Below the pieces are notes generated by a model that was not told the DNA's origin, made no database searches, and saw only the letters and a list, made by a program, of their open reading frames with translations. A DNA stretch of 64,000 nt from the NCBI GenBank assembly GCA_021404565.1, contig JAAWWF010000008.1, forward strand, positions 124,001-188,000, in the 5' to 3' direction. Below, one piece after another: positions 37,055 to 46,379 of this stretch. A program made the position numbers and the translations under genes. This DNA comes from Roseivirga sp. Its GTDB lineage: Bacteria > Bacteroidota > Bacteroidia > Cytophagales > Cyclobacteriaceae. Numbering within the stretch: position 1 is the first letter of the stretch; each line of letters starts with the position of its first letter.

Positions 37055-37113
37055 ATAAAAGGGGGGGAGCAGTATTCAGAAAGCGTCTGACCCTCGAGCC
37101 TTTGCTATATCTC

Positions 37114-38403
37114 CTATTTGTAAACCCAGGTATCAAAAAAATCGTCCAGATTCGTACTTGTAGCTTTTTCCATAGCCAATTTGAAATCTTCTGTTTTTAC
37201 GGATTTTCCAAAGTAGCGGGTGCTGTATGAGCGGATACCTTTCCAGAAAGCTTCATCACCAAGCTCTTCTCTCAAAAGGTGCAGTACATAAGCCCCTTTA
37301 TAGTAAATGACATTGCGATTATCTCTTGAGGGCCTCCATTCCTTGAAAATCAGTGGTCTGTCCTTTCCTCTTTTAACCAGATCGTCATAGATGTTCTTGT
37401 ATATGGCTATATCAGACTGGTACTTTTTCAGACCAAACTTATGTTCGCTGAATGCCGAAGACATGTAAACTGCAAATGCTTCATTGAGCCAGAAATGCCC
37501 GAAATCCTCACAGGTGATCATATTCCCCCACCACTGATGGGCGAGCTCATGAGAGGTCAGGTGGATTTCCGAACTATCTTTAAAAACGAAAGGGGGATAG
37601 GCTTTGGCCAAAACGGAAAGGCCGGACATCTCCTGATAATTGTCGCCAATTAATATTTGAGAGTAGGAGTCCTGAACGTATTCAAGGCCTGATTTCTGCT
37701 CAAAAAACTCCAGGATGTTTGCAGTTTCAGTAAATACTTCTTTGAGCTTATACTCATCCAGTTCAGAAGAATAGTAATGCAGTTTTACATCACCAATTTG
37801 CTCAGTTGCTTCGGTAAATGATCCGATTACAAAACCATAGGTATAAGGTGGTGTTTCGTAGTCCTGATGCCATTTATGAAGCGCCTTTTCGCCTTTATCT
37901 TCAACTCCTAATGAGCTACCACTGGCTATGGATTGCATTCCTTTGGGGAGTATGATATTGAGAAAAAAGGTCGCCCTGTCGCTTGGTTGGTTATTACAAA
38001 CCATCCATTGGTCCGTAAAATAGACGGTATGTGCCTGGTTTAAATCGGGATTGAACAGAAGCCCTCTTTTCGGCTTTCCATGGTATTCAATGGTGAGTTC
38101 ATGTTGGGTTTGATTTTGTGGAGAGAGCTCTATCACCAGTTTTGAACCAACTTTATTATAGGATAAAACACTCGTTCCTGATACCCCGTCAATTTCGAGA
38201 TTCGAAGCATCCAGAGCTATTTTTTCAGTGCCATCTGCTACTTCAAATTGAATCAGAAGGCTAGCTTCTATGGATTGGTTTTGTATGTTCGGCTCAATAG
38301 TCAGCTTATAGCTCAGTACATCAAGTTCAGTGTCCTGAGCATAAGCAGTAATAGTCAGGAAGCAGCTCCAGAGGATTAATAAGCGTATTTTGTTAATGGG
38401 CAT
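37114..38403 (-). CDS. M1-family zinc aminopeptidase, exported
   Basis: 429 residues from the ATG at 38401-38403, which begins a clean signal peptide (to about residue 22, AYAQ); the longer frame would bury it. The gluzincin site is complete: HELAH (285-289) and Glu308 after 18 residues (NEAF), with YYKGA providing the transition-state Tyr. The exopeptidase motif that is usually GxMEN reads YQEMSG here (256-261), so N-terminus recognition may be altered. It lacks the long C-terminal domains of large M1 enzymes. Likely periplasmic peptide trimming. Confidence 0.88.
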   Translation of the reverse strand: MPINKIRLLILWSCFLTITAYAQDTELDVLSYKLTIEPNIQNQSIEASLLIQFEVADGTEKIALDASNLEIDGVSGTSVLSYNKVGSKLVIELSPQNQTQHELTIEYHGKPKRGLLFNPDLNQAHTVYFTDQWMVCNNQPSDRATFFLNIILPKGMQSIASGSSLGVEDKGEKALHKWHQDYETPPYTYGFVIGSFTEATEQIGDVKLHYYSSELDEYKLKEVFTETANILEFFEQKSGLEYVQDSYSQILIGDNYQEMSGLSVLAKAYPPFVFKDSSEIHLTSHELAHQWWGNMITCEDFGHFWLNEAFAVYMSSAFSEHKFGLKKYQSDIAIYKNIYDDLVKRGKDRPLIFKEWRPSRDNRNVIYYKGAYVLHLLREELGDEAFWKGIRSYSTRYFGKSVKTEDFKLAMEKATSTNLDDFFDTWVYK

Positions 38404-38474
38404 TTGTGACCTTATATAAAGTGTTGTCGGCCGTTGGAAGGCTATGATTTTAGAAACGATGTTATACATTCGTT

Positions 38475-39488
38475 TTAATAGTTATCCATATCAATTGAAT
38501 GTAAATCAACGTCTGGGAAATTGAACCTTTTCATCAATTCGCTTTTTGTGAAAACTCTCTCCTTAGGGTCTAACACTTTACCCAGAAGGGATTCAATTTC
38601 GTTTAATTCCGTCAAATCAATATTGTCTATAAGCTTTTGAGTCTTGTAAATAGAATATCTCGATACGACAGAGCCAGTCTCTAACCATCCACTATTGAAC
38701 CTAAGAAGACCTCTCATCTCTTCAGAAAACCTCATGAAGCTCTGGATTAACATATCAAATCGGTCAACATCTTTCAGTATTTCATTTTTTCTTTCCCAAC
38801 GATTTGTTTCAAACTCGTTGTCGGCTACATACTTTTCAATATCATCTACTATTGATTGAAAATCTTTAATTGAACGGTTGTTTAAAAAATTCCGATTTTG
38901 GAAATCCTTTAGCAAATCATTTCCGATTTCAAATGCGTGCATTAAGGATTCTAGTTGCTTAAATCTATAGAATCTAGGTTCATTATATGTTAAACTTCTG
39001 GCATTCCATTCATTACAATTAGGGACCATGCTTTTGAATTCATAGAATTTGTCAAGGACGTCTGTTATGCGGAATTTGGTTTGTTTAACTATGTTTTCTC
39101 CTACGTATACACCGGAAAGCTTATTGTTGAGATCATCCCATCCAACTACTATTTTTTGGTTTTCATAAAAATAAAAAGTGGTCCCTCCTTGTTTTTCTAT
39201 TGATGTGGTTGTCCCGAATCTCTTTTCTATTCTTTTCTCTCTGGTGATTTTTAAACCTTCTAACAGTTCTGGTTTAAGAAGAAATTCGACAATTTTTTTA
39301 GGCTCTTCTTCTGAAATCCTAATAACTATTCCATTGGTAATATGAAGCCAGCCTCCATAAGGTCCTTCTGATATTAATTCTGTTGGAATACTCTCTCTGG
39401 AGTGCCCTAACTTAATGCCAAGAACAGTTATTGAATTTAAGTCGAGCTCAGGATTAGTGATTTGAGATATGTCTTCGGTTAGTTCCAT
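38475..39488 (-). CDS. Protein of unknown function
   Basis: 337 residues, ATG start, no signal peptide or membrane helix. The N-terminal 130 residues look like beta-rich domain material (LGIKLGHSR, GPYGGWLHITNGIVIRI, FYFYENQKIVVGWDD, SGVYVG); the rest is charged and helical (for instance KNEILKDVDRFDMLIQSFM). I recognise no family. The region is visibly more AT-rich than its neighbours, a possible sign of different origin. Preceding and following genes lie on the same strand but more than 60 bp away. Confidence 0.6.
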   Translation of the reverse strand: MELTEDISQITNPELDLNSITVLGIKLGHSRESIPTELISEGPYGGWLHITNGIVIRISEEEPKKIVEFLLKPELLEGLKITREKRIEKRFGTTTSIEKQGGTTFYFYENQKIVVGWDDLNNKLSGVYVGENIVKQTKFRITDVLDKFYEFKSMVPNCNEWNARSLTYNEPRFYRFKQLESLMHAFEIGNDLLKDFQNRNFLNNRSIKDFQSIVDDIEKYVADNEFETNRWERKNEILKDVDRFDMLIQSFMRFSEEMRGLLRFNSGWLETGSVVSRYSIYKTQKLIDNIDLTELNEIESLLGKVLDPKERVFTKSELMKRFNFPDVDLHSIDMDNY

Positions 39489-39618
39489 TCATTTAGATTA
39501 AACAACATCTTTGTATCAGAAAGTTGCTTAAAACCTTCGGAACAACCAACCCTGTTATACTGTAAACAGGACTAAATAATAGAGTCCGGTGATGGCAGTT
39601 ATTCCGAAACTATATTCA

Positions 39619-40494
39619 CTACCCATTCACAGGATTTTCTCTTAGTATATCTCTGTGTATTTCGCCAGGTAGCAGCCTGTAAACAGGAATGGTCAGCTTA
39701 AATTCCTTGCAAAGTTTGCGAATACGGCCATCAATCTGCTCAGGTGAATAACGTGAGGAGAAATGACTTAAAATCAGCTTGCCCACCTTAATCTCTGATA
39801 CCATTTTGATCACATCTTCCAGCAGACTGTGTCGGTTGCCGTGGGTTTCTATTTTAGCGTCTTCGGGGCCACCCAGAAAAGTAGCTTCATGTATCAGCAC
39901 TTCAGAGCCATCCCAAAGCTCATAGTTAATGGGGGTATCACCTGAGTAGCTCAGCCTGTTGGTTTTCAGCAGGTCGGTGGTAAAGTCTCTGCCATGTTCC
40001 TCAATGATCTTTTTAATCTCAAGACCTGCCAGACCGGTGAATTCCGGTTTTAGCTTTCTCCTGGTCTCAAACACCTTATAGCTAAGGCTTTTGGTATCGG
40101 GGTGACCCACCTGTATATGCTCGTTGGGAAAGGCCTGCACATACACATCACCCCGAAGGCTGATCTCTTCATACTCCTTTATGGGAGACCATATGGTGCC
40201 GGATACGTGTGGATCGAATTTCTTGCTGAAGCTTTCCAGGGCAGGAAAGGAACCACAGTCTTTGGGATAATGAATGGTGGGAGCTCCTGGTCTCGCATTC
40301 AACTGATTAAAAGCCAGCAAACCAGCCAGATGATCCCGGTCGGCATGAGAAATAAAGACATTTTTGACCTTGCGTGCCTTTTGAGTCAGCCCGCTGGCTA
40401 TGCCATCACCTGCATCAAAAAGCAGTGCCAGTTCATCCACAAAAAACCAGGTGGCGAAAAGGGCTGTTGAGTATCCGTTGATGGTGAGTTTCAT
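39619..40494 (-). CDS. Metallo-beta-lactamase-fold hydrolase, RNase Z-like
   Basis: 291 residues. The MBL metal motif reads HADRDH (His50, Asp52, Asp54, His55), so the second His of HxHxDH is Asp. Further elements fit RNase Z-type enzymes: the early FDAGDG, YSGDTPI, HEATFLG, the helix HSLLEDVI and the late LILSHFSSRY. RNase Z removes 3' trailers of pre-tRNA, but the long-known bacterial enzymes have HxHxDH, so the substrate here is open. The start is ATG at 40492-40494, just below a perfect palindrome. Confidence 0.8.
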   Translation of the reverse strand: MKLTINGYSTALFATWFFVDELALLFDAGDGIASGLTQKARKVKNVFISHADRDHLAGLLAFNQLNARPGAPTIHYPKDCGSFPALESFSKKFDPHVSGTIWSPIKEYEEISLRGDVYVQAFPNEHIQVGHPDTKSLSYKVFETRRKLKPEFTGLAGLEIKKIIEEHGRDFTTDLLKTNRLSYSGDTPINYELWDGSEVLIHEATFLGGPEDAKIETHGNRHSLLEDVIKMVSEIKVGKLILSHFSSRYSPEQIDGRIRKLCKEFKLTIPVYRLLPGEIHRDILRENPVNG

Positions 40495-40511
40495 ATATCA
40501 AAAATTATTAA

Positions 40512-40525
40512 GCGAGATATCTCGC
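40512..40525. promoter_or_regulatory. Perfect 14-bp palindrome upstream of the MBL gene
   Basis: GCGAGATATCTCGC is a complete palindrome 17 bp upstream of the MBL-fold hydrolase start codon. Position and symmetry fit an operator or a short hairpin in the leader. No regulator can be named. Confidence 0.4.
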
Positions 40526-40556
40526 GTATTATTGTGGCCGCAAAACCGGCCTAAGG

Positions 40557-41342
40557 TCAGCTATTGTTCTTGAGTGTGCCCACAAACTTATCTACGTTGA
40601 ATTTAATATCATCCTCACCAATCTGATCAAACGGATTTTCCAGGTGCTCCTGAATGTTTTTAAGGCTTACCAAAATCATGGTGAGCAGTACGGGAGTAAC
40701 ATATTCAAGCCCCCAGGACATTTGCTCTGCCACAAAGGCAAAATAAGGACCGTAGATGATGGGGAGTACGAAAATGAAAAGTGAACTGAAAGCTTTGAGC
40801 GTGCGCGGGGTTCTGTACTGATAGATATGCTTGATAGACTCAAAAGAGATCATCATTTTTTGCAGGTACTGATTGATACGAGAACACTCTCCGGAAGGCA
40901 GCCCTTCCTTTCTCAGGTCGTGTTTGATGTAGAGGGAAAATTTTGAAAAGTCATTGTAAATTTTCACCTCGTTTTTGACCAGCTCCACCTGCGGGTTGGT
41001 AAAGGTATAGCGCAGGTTGCTAAAGAAGCTATGAATGATTTGGCGCATCTTATCCACATTCTCAGGCTTGGGATTCTCCAGCCAATCTCTCGAAACAAAA
41101 TAAATGGCTCTCAAATAGCCCTTGATGGCCGCATATTCCCGCAGGGCCGCCTCTCTGCGTTTGTAGGCCCCACCAATAGAGAATACCACCGGAAAAACAA
41201 TCGACATGGCTATCAGGGTGAGTGGAAACTCTGCCTCGAATTTATAATGGATACAGAGGGCTGTGGAAGTGACCGCCAGTGCTGCGACAACGAGTGTTTG
41301 AATATTGAGAATGAGGAGTACCTTCTTTACCGGATGTTTCAT
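40557..41342 (-). CDS. Bestrophin-like membrane protein
   Basis: 261 residues from the ATG at 41340-41342; a longer frame from 41447 adds 35 basic residues without a family match. Membrane helices lie near residues 7-28, 37-57, 177-199 and 202-222. The bestrophin-type signature ENPFDQIGEDDI near the C-terminus matches the NPFGEDDD element of anion channels. The segment TPRTLKAFSSLFIFVLPIIYG lies in the pore-side region. Likely an ion channel of the bestrophin/UPF0187 superfamily, though divergent. It is divergent from the tricorn homologue. Confidence 0.6.
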   Translation of the reverse strand: MKHPVKKVLLILNIQTLVVAALAVTSTALCIHYKFEAEFPLTLIAMSIVFPVVFSIGGAYKRREAALREYAAIKGYLRAIYFVSRDWLENPKPENVDKMRQIIHSFFSNLRYTFTNPQVELVKNEVKIYNDFSKFSLYIKHDLRKEGLPSGECSRINQYLQKMMISFESIKHIYQYRTPRTLKAFSSLFIFVLPIIYGPYFAFVAEQMSWGLEYVTPVLLTMILVSLKNIQEHLENPFDQIGEDDIKFNVDKFVGTLKNNS

Positions 41343-41498
41343 TGGCTGTAGTTCAATCCGGAATTTGTTGAAAAGGAATCGTATTCGCAAGGTTCTGACC
41401 TTGTGCAAATCTGCCGCCCGCCCATTTCCGAATGTAAAAATAGCCATCTGCTGAGGATACTTTTTTGTTATCTTTCCAGACTCAAAAAAACTAAGTAC

Positions 41499-44400
41499 AT
41501 GTATTTCAAAAAACTCAAGATCACAACCATGCTTTTGCTGTTGGTCACCACACTGGCTACAGCACAGGTACAGCCCAAGTGGGCGCGTTACCCCTCTATT
41601 TCACCTGATGGGTCGCAGATAGCCTTTGTATATAAAGGAGATTTGTATCGGGTGGCTTCCAGTGGAGGTGATGCCACACAGCTGACTTTTCACCAGGGGC
41701 ACGATTATATGCCTGTATGGAGCAAAGACGGCAAACAGCTTGCCTTTGCCTCCGATCGATATGGCAACTTCGATATCTATATCATGAATGCTCAGGGAGG
41801 ACCCGCCAACCGCCTTACTTTCCATAGCAATGATGAGGTGCCGTTTTCATTTTCATCAGATGACAAACATGTCATTTTTGGTGGCATGAGACAAGATCTG
41901 GCAGAGCATCGCCAATACCCTACAGGCTCTCAACCCGAGCTTTATCAGGTGCCGGTGAAGTCGGGCAGAGTGGAACAAGTCTTTACCATACCGGCCGAAT
42001 ATGTGCAGGTAAGTAAGAATGGTAAACAAATGATTTACCATGATAAAAAGGGTGGAGAAAACGAATTCAGAAAACACCACACTTCGGCTATCACCAGGGA
42101 TATCTGGGTGTACGATAGCAAAACAGATACGCATAAAATGATCAGTTCTTTTGAAGGAGAAGACCGCAACCCGGTTTATTCTGCTGATGAAAAGACTATC
42201 TATTATCTGAGTGAGTCGAGCGGAAATTTTAATGTGCATAAAATGTCGCTGGCCAACCCTGGTCAGACAGAGCAGCTCACTACTTTGAAAAAGCACCCCG
42301 TTCGTTCGCTTAGCATCGCCAATGGCCTGATGAGCTTCTCTTATGACGGTGAGCTTTATACTATGCGCGATGGAGAAAGGCCCAGAAAAGTTACTATCAA
42401 TATCACCACTCAGGCGATCAAAAACACCGATAGTTTTATCTCTATCAATGGTGGCGTTCGTGAGATGGACATCTCTCCAAACGGGAAAGAAATAGCCTTT
42501 ATCGCAAGAGGAGAGGTATTTGTTACCTCTATAGATGGTTCGCTGACCAAGCGTATTACCAATACACCTGAGCAGGAACGCTTTGTAAAATGGGGTCCTG
42601 AAGGCAAGTCAGTCGTTTACTCAAGTGAGCGTGATGGCCTCTGGCACATCTTCGAAACGAAACGCCTGCGTGAGCAGGAAGAGCCTTTCTTTTTTGCTTC
42701 CACCTTGCTGGAAGAAAAAGCACTGGTGAGCAACAAGCTCGACAACTACCTGCCAGAATTTTCTCCTGATGGAAAGAAAATGGCTTTCATAGAAGGGCGA
42801 AGGACCCTGAAAATCATGGACCTGGCTTCTAAGAATACCACCACATTGCTTACAGAAAAAGACCTCTATCATATGCGTGATGGCGATAAGTATTATCGCT
42901 GGAGCCCCGATAGCAAATGGCTGTTGATAGGCTGGAGCAAAACCCTGAGTAATGGAGAGGTACTGCTGATGTCGGCTGATGCTTCGCAGCGCATTAACCT
43001 GACTGAGAGTGGATACAGCGATTATGCTCCTAAATGGGTGAATGGTGGTAAGCAAATGCTTTGGTTTAGCAACCGCAATGGATTGAAGAGCTATGCTACG
43101 AGTGGACAAACTCAGACGGATGTGTACAGCATGTTCTTTTCCAAAGATGCCTGGGATAAGTATCGCCTGAGCAAAGAAGATTACGACCTCCAAAAGGAAT
43201 TGGACAAGGCGGCCAAAAAAGGCAAGAAGGAAGAAGACAAAGACAAAAAGAAAGAGGGAGAGGAGAAGAAGGCTGAAACCAAAGATCTTGTTTTTGACTG
43301 GGAAGATATGACTGATCGCAAGGCACGTCTGACGATACATTCTTCCAGCCTGGGTGATGCTGTACTGTCTAAAGACAATGAAACCCTGTACTACCTGGCA
43401 CGCTTTGAACGCGGCATGAACCTATGGTCGACCAACCTGCGAACCAGGGCTACAAAAATGGTAGCCAAGCTAAACGCGGGTTTCGGCAGTCTCCGATGGG
43501 ATAAGGGGCAGAAAAACCTCTATCTGCTCAGTGGCGGTCGTATTTCTAAGGTGAATACCAGCGCAGGAAGCACTAAACCAGTGGCTATCCGCGGAGAAAT
43601 GAGCCTGGACACCGATGCCGAAAGAGCCTATATGTTTGACCATGTTTGGCTGCGCACCAATGCCATTTTCTACCACTCCAATTTCCATGGCATCGACTGG
43701 GATGATATGAGAAAAGAGTATGCCAAATACGTGCCTCATATTGGTAACTCGTATGAGTTCACAGAAATGATTTCTGAAATGCTGGGCGAGCTCAATGTAT
43801 CGCATGCGGGTGGCCGCTACAATGGCAATATCCAGAACGGAGATGCCACTGCCTCACTGGGAATCTTTATGGATTACAGTCACTCAGGCGATGGTATCCT
43901 CATTGCTGAAGTGATCAAGGGCGGTCCGCTGGACAAGGCCAATTTAAATGTGAAAGCCGGTATGGTCATTGAGAAGATCGATGGCGAAACCATCAGCCCG
44001 AGCAGAGATGTGGCCAGCTACCTGAATCGTAAGGCCAATAAGTTTACACTGTTGGAATTATATGATCCTGCTAACAAAAAGGAGAAGCATCAGATTACTG
44101 TGAAGCCTGTGTCTCTGGGTGCCGAAAGAGGTTTGCTCTATACCCGCTGGGTAAAAATGAACGAGAAAGAAGTAGAGGCTAAAAGTGGTGGCAAGCTCGG
44201 CTATGTGCATATCCCTGGTATGGGAGACAGACAGTTTAGAACTATTTACGAAAGTATGATGGGCAAATATCTGGACAAAGAAGGGGTGATTGTGGATACA
44301 CGCTTTAATGGTGGTGGAGACCTGGTGGCTGACCTGGCAATGTTCTTTACAGGAGTGCCTTTTATCACCTATGAAACGGAAGCCAAAGTAGTAGGAGGTG

Positions 44401-44744
44401 AACCAACCTCTCGCTGGACCAAGCCTACACTGGCCATGTTCAACGAATCGAACTACAGTGATGGACACTGCTTCTCTCAGGGCTACACCGACCTGAAAAT
44501 CGGTAAGACCGTGGGAATGCCCGTGCCGGGTACCTGTAGCTTTGCCGGTTGGGAAGGACTGCCTGATGGCTCGCGCTGGGGAGTAGTACCGGTAAGTGCG
44601 AAAAATATTGATGGCAAGTGGATGGAAAACCTGCAAACTGAGCCGGAATTCAAGGTGAAAAATATGCCTGGCCAAATCGATAAAGGAATCGATCAGCAAC
44701 TGGAAAAGGCTATTGAGGAGCTTTTGAAAGATGTCGGGAATTAG
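41499..44744 (+). CDS. Tricorn-protease homologue (PD40 propeller + PDZ + S41 peptidase)
   Basis: 1081 residues from the ATG at 41499, which starts a signal peptide (ending TLATAQ). Residues 25-560 form PD40 beta-propeller blades (SPDGSQIAFVYKGD, SPDSKWLLIGWS). A Lys/Glu-rich insert (about 567-596) separates these from a middle domain. His769 (SHAGG), a PDZ domain (about 786-835) and the S41 core follow, with Ser987 (NYSDGH) as nucleophile, matching the His/Ser arrangement of archaeal tricorn. Tricorn trims oligopeptides; the bacterial secreted versions act outside the cytoplasm. Monocistronic. Confidence 0.92.
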   Translation: MYFKKLKITTMLLLLVTTLATAQVQPKWARYPSISPDGSQIAFVYKGDLYRVASSGGDATQLTFHQGHDYMPVWSKDGKQLAFASDRYGNFDIYIMNAQGGPANRLTFHSNDEVPFSFSSDDKHVIFGGMRQDLAEHRQYPTGSQPELYQVPVKSGRVEQVFTIPAEYVQVSKNGKQMIYHDKKGGENEFRKHHTSAITRDIWVYDSKTDTHKMISSFEGEDRNPVYSADEKTIYYLSESSGNFNVHKMSLANPGQTEQLTTLKKHPVRSLSIANGLMSFSYDGELYTMRDGERPRKVTINITTQAIKNTDSFISINGGVREMDISPNGKEIAFIARGEVFVTSIDGSLTKRITNTPEQERFVKWGPEGKSVVYSSERDGLWHIFETKRLREQEEPFFFASTLLEEKALVSNKLDNYLPEFSPDGKKMAFIEGRRTLKIMDLASKNTTTLLTEKDLYHMRDGDKYYRWSPDSKWLLIGWSKTLSNGEVLLMSADASQRINLTESGYSDYAPKWVNGGKQMLWFSNRNGLKSYATSGQTQTDVYSMFFSKDAWDKYRLSKEDYDLQKELDKAAKKGKKEEDKDKKKEGEEKKAETKDLVFDWEDMTDRKARLTIHSSSLGDAVLSKDNETLYYLARFERGMNLWSTNLRTRATKMVAKLNAGFGSLRWDKGQKNLYLLSGGRISKVNTSAGSTKPVAIRGEMSLDTDAERAYMFDHVWLRTNAIFYHSNFHGIDWDDMRKEYAKYVPHIGNSYEFTEMISEMLGELNVSHAGGRYNGNIQNGDATASLGIFMDYSHSGDGILIAEVIKGGPLDKANLNVKAGMVIEKIDGETISPSRDVASYLNRKANKFTLLELYDPANKKEKHQITVKPVSLGAERGLLYTRWVKMNEKEVEAKSGGKLGYVHIPGMGDRQFRTIYESMMGKYLDKEGVIVDTRFNGGGDLVADLAMFFTGVPFITYETEAKVVGGEPTSRWTKPTLAMFNESNYSDGHCFSQGYTDLKIGKTVGMPVPGTCSFAGWEGLPDGSRWGVVPVSAKNIDGKWMENLQTEPEFKVKNMPGQIDKGIDQQLEKAIEELLKDVGN

Positions 44745-44748
44745 ATTT

Positions 44749-44778
44749 AGTCGATAGTCGATAGTCGATAGTCGATAG
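44749..44778 (+). repeat. Short tandem repeat, AGTCGAT x4
   Basis: Four exact 7-bp units AGTCGAT (44749-44776) follow 4 bp after the tricorn stop codon. The unit number is likely to vary between strains through slippage. It precedes the terminator. Confidence 0.8.
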
Positions 44779-44811
44779 ATTTCAGACTTTAGATATTAGA
44801 CTTTTAGAAAG

Positions 44812-44839
44812 CCTGTGATTGAGAGATCATGGGTTTTTT
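44812..44839 (+). terminator. Rho-independent terminator of the tricorn homologue
   Basis: CCTGTGAT (44812-44819) pairs with ATCATGGG (44826-44833) across a 6-nt loop, with two G-U pairs, followed by TTTTTT (44834-44839). Confidence 0.65.
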
Positions 44840-44959
44840 CTTTGTCCTTTTCCGGGTTTTAGTGAGATCAAATAATTATTAAACCGATTAACTTAATCGA
44901 CAATCAGGGGTAATTTTCCTTTAGTTGAAGGAGATCGACTGGGTGAGTATGAGAACCGG

Positions 44960-45418
44960 TTAGTGAAAACTAAAAAGCTTGCTCATAAGCTTCCAGCCAT
45001 CTTCGAATTTGTAGAGGGTCAGGTAGTCAGTGAACTTGAGAGTGTCGTCTTGAAAAACTTCCAGCTTCACCATGGCCGTTTGCCCCGTTACATCGATCAT
45101 AGCAAATTCATAGCTGCGTTTTACTTTGGGTCTGTTGGATTTCTTTGGCCTGCTGCGCACCTCTTCCAGTCTTTTGATCCATTCAGCTTTCGAGCTCTTT
45201 CTGAACTCCCCTTGGTAGAGCACAAACATCTCAAAACCCTCGTGTAGTCCTGCGCGAATATCTTCAAGCGAACCGCCTCCATATAAAGGGTGCGCATAGG
45301 TTTGAATGATAGCTTGCTTAATGGCCTCCTTCTCTGAAGGCTCTTGGGCCATTCCGTTAGCTGACAAAAAGAGCAGGGAAAGGGAAATGATGAGGCTATT
45401 TCTGCTGAGCTGATTCAT
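44960..45418 (-). CDS. Exported NTF2-like (lumazine-binding-type) protein
   Basis: 152 residues from the ATG at 45416-45418, which starts a signal peptide (ending NGMAQ). The mature part has the NTF2-like cone pattern: helix SEKEAIKQAIIQTYAHP, loop GGGSLEDIRAGLHEGFEMFV, then strands with TGQTAMVKLEVFQDDTLKFTDYLTLYKFEDGWKLMSKLF. This matches the putative lumazine-binding subfamily common in Bacteroidota. Ligand or reaction unknown. Confidence 0.75.
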   Translation of the reverse strand: MNQLSRNSLIISLSLLFLSANGMAQEPSEKEAIKQAIIQTYAHPLYGGGSLEDIRAGLHEGFEMFVLYQGEFRKSSKAEWIKRLEEVRSRPKKSNRPKVKRSYEFAMIDVTGQTAMVKLEVFQDDTLKFTDYLTLYKFEDGWKLMSKLFSFH

Positions 45419-45601
45419 AACAGAATTTAGTTGGTCCATCGCCCGGAATTCAAGCTCTTAACACTTTTAACCTTTGATTAACATTTCAACTTTTTTCTGA
45501 AATACAGCTTAATCAATGCCTGAAAATGAGATTTATTCATAAGTATTAATCCGACCTGATTCTTATCAGAAGCAACCCGTATACTCTGATTCATCAATAA
45601 A

Positions 45602-46249
45602 CTAGGATCGGCCTATGACGGCATTCAAAGCCTGGTTTTCTTTCCTTACATTTTCCAGCAGTTCAATGTAATCTCTCGCTTCATCAATCAGGTAGCTGAG
45701 AGAGTTAAGGACCTGCTGACTTCTGATACCTTCCCTGTCTATGATGTTATTGGTGTCAAAATCCATATAGCTTACCAGTCGCTTGTCATAATATTCTATG
45801 TGAGACTGATCATAGAGTTGCCCATTGTATACGGCTTTTTTATAAGTGAATTCATAGAGTTGAAACAGGTCCTTTTTTGTGCTGAGGTCTTTGATGAGGT
45901 CAATCTTTCCGCTCGATACGGTGGATTGAAAGGTGCTGGTAATGGGGTAAAAGGTAGGGCTCGACTGCTGTTTTGAGATGAGAGAGGACAGACTGGGCCA
46001 GTCCGGATTTTTTCCTGTCAGCATGCTTTTCATACTTTTGAAATCCTCAATTTTTTCTTTTTGACTGGCAATGATTTCATCAATACTCCTTAGATCTACG
46101 GCAAGGTCATTGATTATACTGGTTAGGTTCTCTTCTAGGGCCTGGCTGTCTTTGTAGTTGGAGGATAGGTTGTTGATCCAGAACGCGATCATAATGCCAA
46201 TGATTACGATCAGTGTTTCTGTGGCAATGTATTTCCAGTTTCTTTTCAT
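45602..46249 (-). CDS. DUF6090-like single-pass membrane protein
   Basis: 215 residues from the ATG at 46247-46249. The start MKRNWKYIATETLIVIIGIMIAFWINN is the mark of the DUF6090-type proteins of Bacteroidota: a short basic tail, one membrane helix (about 10-27), and a long helical outer domain. Function unknown. It is divergent from the AraC regulator, about 130 bp apart. Confidence 0.7.
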   Translation of the reverse strand: MKRNWKYIATETLIVIIGIMIAFWINNLSSNYKDSQALEENLTSIINDLAVDLRSIDEIIASQKEKIEDFKSMKSMLTGKNPDWPSLSSLISKQQSSPTFYPITSTFQSTVSSGKIDLIKDLSTKKDLFQLYEFTYKKAVYNGQLYDQSHIEYYDKRLVSYMDFDTNNIIDREGIRSQQVLNSLSYLIDEARDYIELLENVRKENQALNAVIGRS

Positions 46250-46379
46250 AAAACTCACTCTGAACTCTGAATAAGACGATAAATCCGAACGGATATTACC
46301 TCAAATCAACTGTGGTAATGGATTCAGCCAGATTTTACAATCGGGGACTTTGAAAAGCTTGTATCTTGATCCCGAACTT

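Noticed and set aside
42621-43340. A 239-codon minus-strand gene
   Set aside because: It lies within the tricorn homologue on the opposite strand, and its composition mirrors the charged linker of that gene.
44749-44778. CRISPR-like array
   Set aside because: The 7-bp unit repeats without spacers; it is a simple tandem repeat.
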